This document shows, piece after piece, positions 15,684-24,789 of a stretch of 64,000 nucleotides of DNA. The first letter of the stretch is position 1, and every line of letters begins with the position of its first letter. Below the pieces are notes generated by a model. It did not search any database and was not told where the DNA came from. It saw nothing but the letters and a program-made list of their open reading frames with translations. The position numbers and the translations under genes were made by a program. This DNA is from Brevundimonas sp. NIBR10 (GTDB taxonomy: Bacteria; Pseudomonadota; Alphaproteobacteria; Caulobacterales; Caulobacteraceae), in assembly GCF_027912515.1 (NCBI RefSeq), contig NZ_CP115464.1:248001-312000 (forward strand). The letters are read 5' to 3'.

Positions 15684-15708
15684 AACGCGCCGTGACCGCC
15701 GCCGTTCC
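15684..15708 (-). promoter_or_regulatory. EcfG promoter of the lipid kinase-phosphoesterase pair
   Basis: Minus strand GGAAC (15708-15704), 16-base spacer, CGTT (15687-15684), then 8 bases to the ATG at 15675. Confidence 0.7.
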
Positions 15709-15722
15709 GCCGCCAAGCGTGA

Positions 15723-16067
15723 CTATTGCTTCTTGAGCGCGTCGGCCGTCTGGGCGGCTTCGGCCTGGACCGCGTCGCCGGTGGCGGCGGCGGCGTCCCC
15801 GGCCTTCTCGACCGCGACGTCGGCGGCGGCGGGCGCCTTGCCGATGGCCTGCATGACCGAGGCCTTGCCGGTCGCGATCCAGCCGTCGATGGCCGCGCCA
15901 CCCCCGGCGACGGACCGTTCCTTGATCGACATCCCGATCACCACGGCCCCGAAAAGGGCCAGCAGGAAGACCAGGAACCCGAAGAAGGCGCCGCCGCCCC
16001 CACCACTGCTGCGGCGGCGTTTGCTGCGCGCCCAGACCGGGCTGTGTCCGGTGTCGCTGTCGGTCAT
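15723..16067 (-). CDS. Small membrane-anchored protein with Ala-rich tail
   Basis: Unrecognised protein of 114 residues. It has a basic N-terminus (ARSKRRRSSGGGGG), one membrane helix (about 29-46, FFGFLVFLLALFGAVVIG), and an Ala-rich periplasmic tail with heptad-like spacing that could form a helix. An upstream in-frame ATG at 16091 would add 8 residues; MTDSDTG is preferred because the longer start overlaps no ribosome-binding site. It lies upstream of the lipid kinase on the same strand, 47 bases before that gene's start. Function unknown. Confidence 0.65.
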   Translation of the reverse strand: MTDSDTGHSPVWARSKRRRSSGGGGGAFFGFLVFLLALFGAVVIGMSIKERSVAGGGAAIDGWIATGKASVMQAIGKAPAAADVAVEKAGDAAAATGDAVQAEAAQTADALKKQ

Positions 16068-16186
16068 ACGGACCGGCTCAGGAAAATGCATAATCTACCC
16101 CTCTCGTCGAACGTGCCCCGGACCGTTTTCACCCCGCCGGCCCCCCAAGGACAGACTATGGCATCGTTCTGACCGCGCATAGGGAG

Positions 16187-16211
16187 GGAACCTGTGCCAT
16201 AATCCAGCGTT
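16187..16211 (+). promoter_or_regulatory. EcfG promoter of the glycine-zipper lipoprotein
   Basis: GGAAC (16187-16191), 16-base spacer, CGTT (16208-16211): exact consensus, with a 64-base leader to the ATG at 16276. Confidence 0.8.
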
Positions 16212-16275
16212 CTCCCCCTCGGGGCGAACATAGGGCCCTGAACCGGGCCTCATCCGGGATGAAGGATCAGAGATC

Positions 16276-16617
16276 ATGAACAAGGCAATCATCGCCATTG
16301 GCGCCGCCGGCCTGCTGGCTTCCGCCTGCGCCAGCGACCCGTACGGCACACCGAACCAGACGGTCCGCCAGGGTGCCATCGGCGCCGGCCTCGGCGCCGT
16401 CGCCGGTGCCATCATCGGCAACAACGTCGGCAGCGGTAACGCCGCCACCGGCGCTCTCATTGGTGCAGCCGCCGGCGGTGCCGTCGGTGCCATCCGCGGC
16501 TCGCAACAGGACCGCAACAACCAGCAACGTTACCGCGATAATTCGGGCAACTACTACTACTGCTACGACGGTCGCCAGAATGAGTGCTACTGGGAAAACG
16601 GCCAGCGCCGCCAGTAG
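16276..16617 (+). CDS. Glycine-zipper lipoprotein
   Basis: Outer-membrane lipoprotein of 113 residues. The signal peptide ends in lipobox LLASAC with Cys18. A glycine zipper (about 32-70, GAIGAGLGAVAGAIIGNNVG and GALIGAAAGGAVGAIRG) suggests insertion or self-association in a membrane. The C-terminus is Tyr/Asn/Gln-rich with two Cys (YYYCYDGRQNECYW). Glycine-zipper (YMGG or 17-kDa antigen type) lipoproteins are often envelope-stress products, and an exact EcfG promoter lies 64 bases upstream. AGGATCAGAGATC before the ATG offers a fair ribosome-binding site. Confidence 0.85.
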   Translation: MNKAIIAIGAAGLLASACASDPYGTPNQTVRQGAIGAGLGAVAGAIIGNNVGSGNAATGALIGAAAGGAVGAIRGSQQDRNNQQRYRDNSGNYYYCYDGRQNECYWENGQRRQ

Positions 16618-16722
16618 TCGTCGTCAGCCTCTCGGCTGATACGAAGATGTCTTGAGGGCGGTGCGTCGGGACGGCGCGCCGCCCTTATGGCGAGATGAAC
16701 AGGCCTATGCGGCCTTTGGGAG

Positions 16723-17199
16723 ATGCGGACGATGGGGCGGGCTGGCATGATGAGGGGCGTGATCGCTATGGGCTTGCTGGCGGTGGGGCTGGCGGGTTGC
16801 GGGACGGCCAAGGGGATGCTCGACCGGGGTCCGGTCGTGGCGGCGGCTCCGACCTGCATCCCCATGAAGTTCGAAATCTATTTCGCCGATTCCGAGGCGC
16901 GACTGACCGAACCGGCCCGTCAGGCGATCGGCATGACGGCGACCCAGCTTCAGGGTTGCGACATCAGGTCGGTGCGGGTCGTCGGCCTTGCCGACGCGCG
17001 GGGCGGGGCCGAAGCCAATCAGCAACTGTCGGCCCGCCGCGCCACGGCCGTGGTCGAGGCCCTGGAAGGCGCCGGCTGGCCGGCCCCCGTGTTCGATGTC
17101 ACCGCCGTCGGCGACGAGGGCGCGGCCGATCCCAACGGCATTCGTGAACCCCTGCGTCGTCGCACAGAGGTTCTGGTCGAGGCCGCGCCCCGCCTATGA
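16723..17199 (+). CDS. OmpA-like domain lipoprotein
   Basis: Lipoprotein of 158 residues: signal peptide with lipobox VGLAGC (Cys about 26) and one OmpA C-terminal peptidoglycan-binding domain (about 50-155) with FEIYFADSEARLTEPARQAI and the binding-loop region ending NGIREPLRRRTEVLVEAA. It probably tethers the outer membrane to peptidoglycan. In-frame ATGs at 16747 and 16750 would give a shorter signal sequence; I kept the longest frame but any of the three is possible. It follows the glycine-zipper lipoprotein by 105 bases with no promoter I can name. Confidence 0.78.
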   Translation: MRTMGRAGMMRGVIAMGLLAVGLAGCGTAKGMLDRGPVVAAAPTCIPMKFEIYFADSEARLTEPARQAIGMTATQLQGCDIRSVRVVGLADARGGAEANQQLSARRATAVVEALEGAGWPAPVFDVTAVGDEGAADPNGIREPLRRRTEVLVEAAPRL

Positions 17200-17317
17200 T
17201 CCTCACGGCCCCGCGGCTCAACCGCATCACGAACCTGAGGCGTTTCGGCGCGATGGCGCAGGCGCGGGCGGCTGGCTATAGGTCGAACCCCGCATTCCTG
17301 CGCCGGACCGTCGCCCC

Positions 17318-19462
17318 TTGCGCCTGCTTCTGCTGTTCCTCACCGCCTGGCTGACGCTCGTCGCACCGGCGGGTGCTCAACCGGTCCAGCCCGGCCCCCA
17401 GCGCACCGAGCGGATCGAGGCCGAGCTCGTGCCCATGTCCGCCTGGGCCGCGCCGGGCTCCACGGCCATCGTCGCCGTCCGCCAGAAGGTCCAGCCCGGC
17501 TGGCATACCTACTGGCGCAATCCCGGCGATTCCGGCGGCCCGACGACCCTGTCGTGGCGCCTGCCGCAGGGTGTCCGCGCCGGTGACATCGTCTGGCCCC
17601 TGCCCCAGCGTCAGCGGCTCCAGGGCCTGACCAACTATGGCTATGAGGGCGAAGTCTTCCTGCCCGTCCCGGTCGAGATCCCGGCATCGGCCCGACCGGG
17701 TTCGACCGTTCGGCTGACCGTCGAAGCCGGTTTCTTCGTGTGCAGCGACGAGATGTGCGTCCCCGACACCCTGACCCTGACGCTGGACCTGCCGATCCGC
17801 GAGGGTGCCGCACCCCCGGCCGGAGCCTGGGGCCGCAGGGTCCAGTCGATCGTCGAGACGGCCCCGCGCCCGGCCGGGATCACCGCCCATGCCACCCTCG
17901 ACGGCCAGACCCTGCGCCTCACGGCGACCGGCGGGCCACTGGCCGGTGCCGACCTGACCCAGGCGGCCTTCTTCCCCTACGATCCCGATGTGATGGACCA
18001 CGCCGCCGCCCAGTTCGGCCAGCGCGGGTCGCAAGGCGTGACCCTGTCGCTCGCCGCCAAACCGGGCGTGCTCGGCACGGGCCTCGCAGGCCCCGTCATC
18101 GGCGTCCTCGCCACCGACGCCGGGGCCTGGGAGATCACCGCCGAACCGGGCCCACCCTTGCCGGGCGCAAGCGGCACCGGCGGCCTGACCGCCATCCCCG
18201 ACGCCTTCGGCCAGACCACCGGCCCGGGCGCGACGACCTGGACCGCCGTGTTGCACGCGGCCCTGCTCGCTTTCCTGGGCGGACTGATCCTGAACCTGAT
18301 GCCCTGCGTGTTTCCCGTCCTGGCCATGAAGGCGGCCTCCCTGACCCGGACCGCACATGATCCGGCCGAGGCCCGCCGCGACGGCATTCTTTTCACTGCG
18401 GGGGTGCTGACGACCTTCCTCGCCCTGGCGGCGGCGCTGCTGGCGCTGCGTGCGGGCGGCCAGGCGATCGGCTGGGGCTTTCAACTCCAGTCACCGGCCG
18501 TAGTGGCCAGCCTTGCCCTGCTGATGCTGGCCGTCGCGCTCAACCTTTCGGGCGCTTTCGAGATCGGAGCCGGCCTTCAGCGATTGGGCGGATCAAGGCT
18601 GTCCAGACTGTCGGGTGCAGCAGGGGCCTTCTTCACCGGCATGCTGGCGGTCGTGGTCGCCGCCCCCTGCACCGCCCCCTTCATGGCCTTTGCGCTCGGC
18701 GCGGCCCTGTTGATGCCGACCCCGGCGGCCCTGGCGGTCTTCGGGATGCTCGGGCTGGGTCTGGCCCTGCCCTATCTGGCGATCAGCCTGTCGCCGGGCC
18801 TGCTGCGCCGCCTGCCCCGACCCGGCCCGTGGATGGTGCGACTGCAACGGCTGCTGGCCCTGCCGATGTTCGCCACCACCCTGTGGCTGGTCTGGGTTTT
18901 CGCGCGCCAGACCGACGCCCTGGCCACCACCTGGCTGGCCGCCGCCTGTGTCGTCGCCGCCCTCGCCGCCATCGCGATGGGCCCCCTCGCCGACCGGATC
19001 GCCCCGCGCCAGCGTTGGGCCCCCATCGTCGGCCGCCTCGGCGTCGTCGTCGCCCTGACCCTCGCCGTCCTCGCCGTTCGTGCCGTCCCCGCGCTCGAGG
19101 CCGAACGCCCCATCCCCGCCGACGCCTGGTCCCCGGCGCGGGTCGAGGCCGCGCTCGCCCAGGGGCGACCGGTCCTGGTCAATTTCACCGCCGACTGGTG
19201 CGTCAGCTGCAAGATCAACGAGCGCACGGCTCTGTCCACGGCCGCGACCCGCCGCGCCCTGGAGCGATCCAACGCCGTCTATCTCGTCGCCGACTGGACC
19301 CGCCGTGACGACGTCATCGCCCGCGAACTGTCCCGCCACGGCCGCTCCGGTGTGCCGCTTTATCTCGTCTATCATCCGAACACGCCCGGCCCGCGTATCC
19401 TCCCTCAGTTGCTGACCGCGGGGGTGGTCGCCGAAGCCCTTCAGACCCCCGGACCAGCCTAG
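17318..19462 (+). CDS. DsbD/ScsB-like protein-disulfide reductase
   Basis: Inner-membrane thiol relay of 714 residues that carries electrons from cytoplasmic thioredoxin to the periplasm. Order: signal peptide (about 1-20), a periplasmic DsbC-like domain (about 25-280), a cytochrome-c-biogenesis-type eight-helix core (about 310-540) with the paired cysteines NLMPCVFP and AAPCTAPF, and a C-terminal thioredoxin domain with DWCVSCK. The start is TTG at 17318, the first codon that gives a proper signal peptide (MRLLLLFLTAWLTLVAPAGA). It is followed 24 bases later by an S41 peptidase gene. Confidence 0.87.
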   Translation: MRLLLLFLTAWLTLVAPAGAQPVQPGPQRTERIEAELVPMSAWAAPGSTAIVAVRQKVQPGWHTYWRNPGDSGGPTTLSWRLPQGVRAGDIVWPLPQRQRLQGLTNYGYEGEVFLPVPVEIPASARPGSTVRLTVEAGFFVCSDEMCVPDTLTLTLDLPIREGAAPPAGAWGRRVQSIVETAPRPAGITAHATLDGQTLRLTATGGPLAGADLTQAAFFPYDPDVMDHAAAQFGQRGSQGVTLSLAAKPGVLGTGLAGPVIGVLATDAGAWEITAEPGPPLPGASGTGGLTAIPDAFGQTTGPGATTWTAVLHAALLAFLGGLILNLMPCVFPVLAMKAASLTRTAHDPAEARRDGILFTAGVLTTFLALAAALLALRAGGQAIGWGFQLQSPAVVASLALLMLAVALNLSGAFEIGAGLQRLGGSRLSRLSGAAGAFFTGMLAVVVAAPCTAPFMAFALGAALLMPTPAALAVFGMLGLGLALPYLAISLSPGLLRRLPRPGPWMVRLQRLLALPMFATTLWLVWVFARQTDALATTWLAAACVVAALAAIAMGPLADRIAPRQRWAPIVGRLGVVVALTLAVLAVRAVPALEAERPIPADAWSPARVEAALAQGRPVLVNFTADWCVSCKINERTALSTAATRRALERSNAVYLVADWTRRDDVIARELSRHGRSGVPLYLVYHPNTPGPRILPQLLTAGVVAEALQTPGPA

Positions 19463-19486
19463 ACCGCCATCGTCCGGAGCCTGCCC

Positions 19487-20956
19487 ATGTCGCCGCTGAA
19501 CCGCCGTCGCCTGTTGCAGCTTTCGGGTGCCGCCTGCGCCGCCGCCGTCACGCCCGCCTGGTCGCGCGATCTTGCCGACGACTGGAGCCCCGACGTCGCC
19601 ATCCTGCGCCAGGCCTGGGAGACGATGCATCCGGGCCTGTATCGCTACAGCACCCCCGCCGAGATCACCGCCCGGCTGGACGATTTGGCCCAGACCTGGC
19701 GCAGTCCAGCTTCGTTCCGCGAGCGGTTCCTGGCCCTGTCGCGGGTCACGGCCTCGGTCCGCTGCGGCCATACCTATCCCAGCCCTTACAACAGCCCCGA
19801 CGAGGTCGCCGACGCCCTCTATCCCGACCGGGCCCTGGTCCCGTTCCGGTTCCGCTGGATCGACGGGCGGATCGTCGTCACGGACGACCACAGCACCGGT
19901 AACCTCCTGCCGCGCGGCAGCGTTATCACGGCGATCGACGGCCGCGACACCCGCGCCCTGCTGGCCCAGCTGATACCGCTGGCCCGCGCCGACGGCGGCA
20001 ACGACGCCAAGCGGATCAGTCTGATGGAGGTGCGCGGCGACGACCGGTTCGAGACCTTCGACATCCACCTGCCGCTGATCCTGTCGCTGAGGGACGAGGC
20101 GGTCTTCACCCTGGCCGACGGCCGCCGCGTCACCGCGCCCCTGCTGACCCTGGCCGAACGCCAGGCGAAGCTGTCACCGGCGTCCAGTCCCACCGGCGAC
20201 GCCAATCCCTGGACCCTGGCGTCGCGCGACGACGGCGTCCGCATCCTGACCATGCCGGGCTGGGCCCTGTACAACTCCGACTTCGCCTGGGAGGCCTGGC
20301 TGGGCCAGACGATGGACGGTCTGACCGAGGACGGCGCGCGCGGCCTGATCGTCGACCTGCGCGGCAACGAGGGCGGGCTGGACTGCGGCAACGTCATCCT
20401 CAGCCGCCTGATCGAACGCGACCTGCCCCTGTCGCAGGATCAGCGCTGGACGCGCTACCGCCGCGCGCCCGAGGTCCTGCACCCCTATCTCGACACCTGG
20501 GACAAGAGTTTCCTCGACTGGGGCGAGGCGGCTCAGGCCTCCGACGACCGTCCGGGCTTCTATCGCCTGACCCGCTATGACGACGACGCCGACGGCTCGG
20601 TCATCCGGCCCCAGGGACGGCGGTTCTCCGGCCCGGTCGTGATCCTGTGTGACGCCTCCAACAGCTCGGCGACCTTCCAGTTCGCGCGAACCACCCAGGC
20701 CGCCGGCGCGGCGACCCTGATCGGCCAGCCGACCGGCGGCAACCTGCGCGGCATCAACGGCGGAGCCTTCTGTTTCCTGCGCCTGCCGGCCTCGGGGCTG
20801 GAGGTCGATCTGCCTCTGATCGCGACCTTCCCCGCAACGCCCCAGCCGGACGCCGCCGTCCTGCCTGACGTCGTGGTCGAGACCACGCCCGAAGACATCC
20901 GCCTCGGCCGCGACCCCCAGTTGGCCACCGCCCTCGCCGTGATCGCGGCCCGCTGA
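19487..20956 (+). CDS. S41-family peptidase, Tat-exported
   Basis: Protein of 489 residues. The N-terminus NRRRLLQLSGAACAAAV is a Tat-like signal. The S41 (tail-specific protease) core is seen in LIVDLRGNEGGLD and in the catalytic segment VILCDASNSSATFQFARTTQ, with a following GQPTGGNLRG. In ordinary members the nucleophile Ser sits in S-A-x-E; here NSSATFQF replaces it, as in the large uncharacterised branch of S41 hydrolases. Exported to the periplasm. It probably shares a transcript with the DsbD-like gene. Confidence 0.8.
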   Translation: MSPLNRRRLLQLSGAACAAAVTPAWSRDLADDWSPDVAILRQAWETMHPGLYRYSTPAEITARLDDLAQTWRSPASFRERFLALSRVTASVRCGHTYPSPYNSPDEVADALYPDRALVPFRFRWIDGRIVVTDDHSTGNLLPRGSVITAIDGRDTRALLAQLIPLARADGGNDAKRISLMEVRGDDRFETFDIHLPLILSLRDEAVFTLADGRRVTAPLLTLAERQAKLSPASSPTGDANPWTLASRDDGVRILTMPGWALYNSDFAWEAWLGQTMDGLTEDGARGLIVDLRGNEGGLDCGNVILSRLIERDLPLSQDQRWTRYRRAPEVLHPYLDTWDKSFLDWGEAAQASDDRPGFYRLTRYDDDADGSVIRPQGRRFSGPVVILCDASNSSATFQFARTTQAAGAATLIGQPTGGNLRGINGGAFCFLRLPASGLEVDLPLIATFPATPQPDAAVLPDVVVETTPEDIRLGRDPQLATALAVIAAR

Positions 20957-20959
20957 GCC

Positions 20960-21643
20960 CTACAGCTCGCCCCACTTCCTCAGCAGGTTGTGGTACAGGC
21001 CGGTCAGGCGGATGACCTCGGGATCGCGGCCGCCGTGCCGGGCCGTCAGGGCCTGAACCGCCCCATCCAGCTCGAACAACAGCCGCCGGTCGCCGTCGTC
21101 GCGCACCATGCTCTGCACCCAGAAGAAGGAGGCGACCCGCGCCCCCCGGGTCACCGGCGTCACCTCATGCAGGCTGGACGCCGGATACAGCACCATGTCC
21201 CCGGCCCCCAGCTTGACCCGCTGTTCGCCATAGGTGTCCTGGATAACCAGTTCGCCGCCGTCATAGCTCTCCGGGTCGCTGAGGAAGACCGTCGCCGACA
21301 AGTCGCTGCGGATGCGGAAGTCCGATCCCGCCTGGGCGCGGACGGCGTTGTCGACATGGACCCCGAACGCCTCCCCGCCCTCATAGCGGTTGAACAGGGG
21401 CGGATAGACCTTGAACGGCAGGGCGGCCGAAACGAATAGCGGGCTCTGGCCCAGCCGGTCCAGGATCAGGCTCCCCGCCTCACGCGCGGCGGCCGAACCT
21501 TCCGGCAGCTGGCGATTGACCTTGGCCAGGGCCGACTGATGCCCCGAGGTCGCATTGCCGTCGGTCCAGTCGGCGGCGTCGATCAGCCCGCGCAACCGCG
21601 CCACATCTTCAGGCGACAACAGAGCGGGAACGCGGACCAGCAT
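20960..21643 (-). CDS. piuC: Fe(II)/2-oxoglutarate-dependent PKHD-type hydroxylase, PiuC-like
   Basis: Protein of 227 residues, the usual length for PiuC/YbiX. Metal and co-substrate residues are recognisable: H and D in [11 protein letters not shown], the distal H in [11 protein letters not shown] and the Arg a few residues on (GARVASFFW). In other bacteria piuC sits next to catecholate-siderophore receptors (Fiu/PiuA); here it is divergent from such a receptor. I chose the ATG at 21643 ([17 protein letters not shown]); the longer frame to 21691 has no family match. A Fur-like box lies between the two genes. Confidence 0.88.
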   Translation of the reverse strand: MLVRVPALLSPEDVARLRGLIDAADWTDGNATSGHQSALAKVNRQLPEGSAAAREAGSLILDRLGQSPLFVSAALPFKVYPPLFNRYEGGEAFGVHVDNAVRAQAGSDFRIRSDLSATVFLSDPESYDGGELVIQDTYGEQRVKLGAGDMVLYPASSLHEVTPVTRGARVASFFWVQSMVRDDGDRRLLFELDGAVQALTARHGGRDPEVIRLTGLYHNLLRKWGEL

Positions 21644-21698
21644 GACGAAAGACCCTGACGACGACGTGGTGACGCACAAACATCGCACCATCGTTTTT

Positions 21699-21717
21699 GT
21701 GAATGGTTCTCATTGAC
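21699..21717. promoter_or_regulatory. Fur-box-like site between piuC and the siderophore receptor
   Basis: GTGAATGGTTCTCATTGAC contains AATG-N4-TCATT, close to the palindromic core AATGATAATCATT of Fur operators. It is placed between divergent iron-uptake genes. Confidence 0.6.
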
Positions 21718-21791
21718 AGAGGTATTGCAAAGCCGCAATCGAGCAGCCGTAAACGCGACTTATTCGCAAGTGCAACTCAAGGCCCTCCCCG

Positions 21792-24101
21792 ATGTCCTCC
21801 CCCTCGCCCCGCCCCACCGCCGTTTCGACCCTGGCCTTCGCCATGCTGGGCGGCGTCGTCCTGTCGGCGGGATCCGTCCAGGCGGCGACCGGCGCGCCGG
21901 ACTCTGCGGCGACGCGTGCTCCCATCGTCACCGCCCCTGACATCGACCTGCAACAGGCCACCGAGGTGGACGCCGTCGACGTCAACGGCCGCCGCCTGCG
22001 CCGCGAACCGACCTCGCCGGAGTTCGTCGCCCCCCTGGTCGACACGCCGCGCTCGGTGACCGTGATCTCGCAACAGGTCATCGAACAGATCGGGGCCACC
22101 TCGCTTCAGGATCTGCTGCGGACCTCGCCCGGCATCACCTTCGGCGCGGGCGAAGGCGGCCAGCCACTCGCCGACCGCCCTTTCATCCGGGGCCAGGCCT
22201 CGGGCAACAATTTCTTCGTCGACGGCATCCGCGACACCGGCGGCCAGCAACGCGAGGTCTTCAACCTGGAGCAGGTCGAGATCATCAAGGGGCCTGACTC
22301 GGTCTATTCCGGCCGGGGCTCGGGCGGCGGCTCGATCAACCTCAGCTCCAAGGCGCCGCACCTGACCGATTTCACCAACGTCTCGCTCGGCGGCGGCACC
22401 GACAGCTATTTCCGCGGCACGATCGACCAGAACTGGCAGATCGGAGAGACGGCGGCCCTGCGCCTGAACGTGCTGAGCGCCTCGGCCGACATCGCCGGTC
22501 GCGATTCGGTGGACTACGAGAAGCTCGGCGTCGCCGCCGCCCTGGCCGTCGGCCTGGACACCGACACCTCGGCGACGCTGAGCCTCTACTATCTGGATGC
22601 GGACCAGATGCCGGACTACGGCATTCCCCTGTTCACCAAGATCGGGGTCCGGACGACCGAGACCGGCATTCTGGACGTGCCCTACGACAGCTTCTACGGC
22701 CTGGAGGCGCGCGACTATCTGAACAACGAGACCCGCTCCGCCACCTTCGAGGTGGAGCACCGCCTGCTGCCCAACCTGACCCTGCGCAACGTCACCCGCT
22801 ATTCCGAAACCCTGAACGACTATGTCGTCACCAATCCGGGCGACGGCGGCAACATCACCACCGTGCCGTCGGCGACGGCCGGGGTTCGACTGATAAGCGG
22901 CGAGTACTGGATGAAGCGAGGTCTGAAGTCGCGCTGGAATCCGACCACCACCCTGGCCAACGTCACCGAACTGTTCGGCACGGCCCAGACCGGCATGCTC
23001 AGGCACAGCTTCGATCTGGGCCTGGAACTGACGTCGGAGAAGAATGAGAACGCCTCCTACACCGTCACCACCCTGTCCGGGTCGGCCTGCCCGGCGCCCC
23101 TGATCGGCTTTGACTGTACCCGCGTCTATGATCCCGACCCGAAGGACCCTTGGACCGGCACGATCGTCAGGGGCGTGGTCAGCGACTCGACGACCCAGAC
23201 CCTGGGCCTGTTCGCCTTCGACTCGATCGAGATCGGCGACAAATGGCTGCTGAACCTCGGCGTCCGCTATGACGAATACAGCGCCGAGGGGACCAATGCG
23301 ACCGGTACGCCCGTCGCACCCGTCTATGCCCCGGCCCCGCGCGGCGACTGGGACTTCGTCAACTATCAGGTCGGCCTGGTCTACAGGCCGACGTCCAACT
23401 CCAGCGTCTATGCCTCCTGGGCGACCTCCTCGACGCCGCCGACCATCTCGGCCGGGGACCAGAACGCGGCCGGCACGGCGGCCACGGTCCTGCTGGACCC
23501 GGAAGAGACCACCAGCTTCGAGATCGGCGCCAAGGCCGCCCTCTTCCGCGAACAGCTGCAACTCAGCGCGGCGCTCTTCCAGACGACCCGTGAGAACGCC
23601 GTGGTCCTGGTCGATGTCGGCATTTCGGCCCAGGTCGGCGAGGTCGAGGTCAAGGGTCTGGAAATCGGCGTCTCCGGCAACATCACGGCCCAGTGGCAGG
23701 TGTTCGGCGGCTATACCTATCAGCAGAGCGAACTGGTGCGCGGTGCCTACAACAACATCAATACCGGCGATCCCCTGGCCAACACGCCCGAGCACAACAT
23801 CAGCCTGTTCTCGACCTATCGCGTGACGTCGAAACTGACGGTGGGCGGCGGGGTCTACTATGTGGGCAAGACCTTCGGCGGCAACCAGGGCGGCGCCGGC
23901 GGCGGGGCCAACCGCATCTACGCTCCCGACTATACCCGCGTCGATCTGTTCGCCTCCTACGACCTGACCGACCGGGCGACCCTGCAACTCAACGTCCAGA
24001 ACGCGACGGACGAGGAATACATCCTGCGCACCAACGGCGTCCACCACGCCGACCCCGCCCCCGCCCGCTCGGCCACCCTGGCGTTGAACATGCGGTTCTA
24101 G
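21792..24101 (+). CDS. TonB-dependent catecholate-siderophore receptor (Fiu-like)
   Basis: Outer-membrane receptor of 769 residues: signal peptide (about 1-32), a TonB-box-like EVDAVDVNGRR, a plug domain (about 75-195) with DTPRSVTVISQQVIEQIGAT and the siderophore-family signature VEIIKGPDSVYSGRGSGGG, and a barrel ending ARSATLALNMRF with terminal Phe. These traits define the TonB-dependent siderophore receptor group. It is divergent from piuC with a Fur-like box between, so iron starvation should induce both. The ligand is probably a catechol siderophore by analogy with Fiu/PiuA pairs. Confidence 0.9.
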   Translation: MSSPSPRPTAVSTLAFAMLGGVVLSAGSVQAATGAPDSAATRAPIVTAPDIDLQQATEVDAVDVNGRRLRREPTSPEFVAPLVDTPRSVTVISQQVIEQIGATSLQDLLRTSPGITFGAGEGGQPLADRPFIRGQASGNNFFVDGIRDTGGQQREVFNLEQVEIIKGPDSVYSGRGSGGGSINLSSKAPHLTDFTNVSLGGGTDSYFRGTIDQNWQIGETAALRLNVLSASADIAGRDSVDYEKLGVAAALAVGLDTDTSATLSLYYLDADQMPDYGIPLFTKIGVRTTETGILDVPYDSFYGLEARDYLNNETRSATFEVEHRLLPNLTLRNVTRYSETLNDYVVTNPGDGGNITTVPSATAGVRLISGEYWMKRGLKSRWNPTTTLANVTELFGTAQTGMLRHSFDLGLELTSEKNENASYTVTTLSGSACPAPLIGFDCTRVYDPDPKDPWTGTIVRGVVSDSTTQTLGLFAFDSIEIGDKWLLNLGVRYDEYSAEGTNATGTPVAPVYAPAPRGDWDFVNYQVGLVYRPTSNSSVYASWATSSTPPTISAGDQNAAGTAATVLLDPEETTSFEIGAKAALFREQLQLSAALFQTTRENAVVLVDVGISAQVGEVEVKGLEIGVSGNITAQWQVFGGYTYQQSELVRGAYNNINTGDPLANTPEHNISLFSTYRVTSKLTVGGGVYYVGKTFGGNQGGAGGGANRIYAPDYTRVDLFASYDLTDRATLQLNVQNATDEEYILRTNGVHHADPAPARSATLALNMRF

Positions 24102-24544
24102 AGGGGCCGGGCTTCGGACGCCGGGAACACTCCTTCCCCCCTTGCGGGGGAAGGAATTGGCTTGTCCGACGCCTCGAACTTGCGAACTTCGAGCCACCAA
24201 TCCCTTGCCCGGCAAGGGATTGCAGATTTCTGACCCTCTCAAACCCGCCCAGGTCCAAAAGCCGCCTATACTGCCCTTCGTCCCGTCGCGGGGAAGGGCA
24301 CAAGGCCTTGCGATCTTGTTGCGACGGGGGTGTGTGGAGCGGGATCGGTACCGGTCGCGTCACGGTCGTAAGCGCCCGTGTCAGGCCGGGATCGTACAAA
24401 GGGTCTGGCGCAGAGAGTCGGATCGTTCAGGGGACGGGCACGCAAGGCGCCCGCCTTCCCGCCGGGGGCGCGGTAGCGGCAAGGGGTTAAGAGCCCCGCT
24501 GGTTCGGGAGACCGAGCCGTACAGCTCCTGCGAAAACCACATGC

Positions 24545-24614
24545 GCGGAGCGTCTGTCTTTCGCCGAAACGGTAATCACTACCCCTATTCCGGGCGAAGG
24601 CCCGGACGCTCCGC
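24545..24614. repeat. Large hairpin, 10-base perfect terminal repeats
   Basis: GCGGAGCGTC (24545-24554) and GACGCTCCGC (24605-24614) are perfect complements. Inside, TTCGCC and GGCGAA extend the pairing. The whole is a 70-base stem-loop. Confidence 0.65.
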
Positions 24615-24673
24615 CGGCCCTTCCCATCGCTTCAGCGAGTGATCGCGTGAGGGCAAAGAGGTGTGAGTAGAGA

Positions 24674-24789
24674 GTGACTGGTGATTGGTGGCTGGTGACT
24701 GCTGGATTTGGCAGCGCGCGGGCTGACCCCGATAGGCGTGGCGTCGAGGATGCGACAACCACCAGCCACCAGCCACTAACCACCAACCC
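24674..24789. repeat. Heptamer-periodic inverted repeat, copy 2
   Basis: Left arm 24674-24705: GTGACTG, GTGATTG, GTGGCTG, GTGACTG. Right arm 24756-24789: CCACCAG twice, CCACTAA, CCACCAA. Same 7-base register and nearly the same units as the copy at 5600-5714. It ends about 40 bases before the recQ ATG. Confidence 0.75.

Noticed and set aside
24120..24160. EcfG promoter at GGAAC near 24125
   Set aside because: No CGTT at 16 or 17 bases; the downstream sequence is the hairpin.
21777..24242. Open frame of 821 codons on the minus strand
   Set aside because: It is antisense to the siderophore receptor, whose frame has a signal peptide, plug and barrel motifs. The minus frame is Gly/Arg/Asp-rich without any motif and results from the high GC at third positions.
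24480..24560. Possible group II intron end
   Set aside because: GAGCCGTACAGCTCCTGCG faintly recalls domain V, but the following bases do not pair as required, and no reverse-transcriptase gene is present.
24142..24642. Open frame of 166 codons after the siderophore receptor
   Set aside because: It translates REP-like hairpins and the 10-base inverted repeat; codon use is unlike real genes and no motif is seen.
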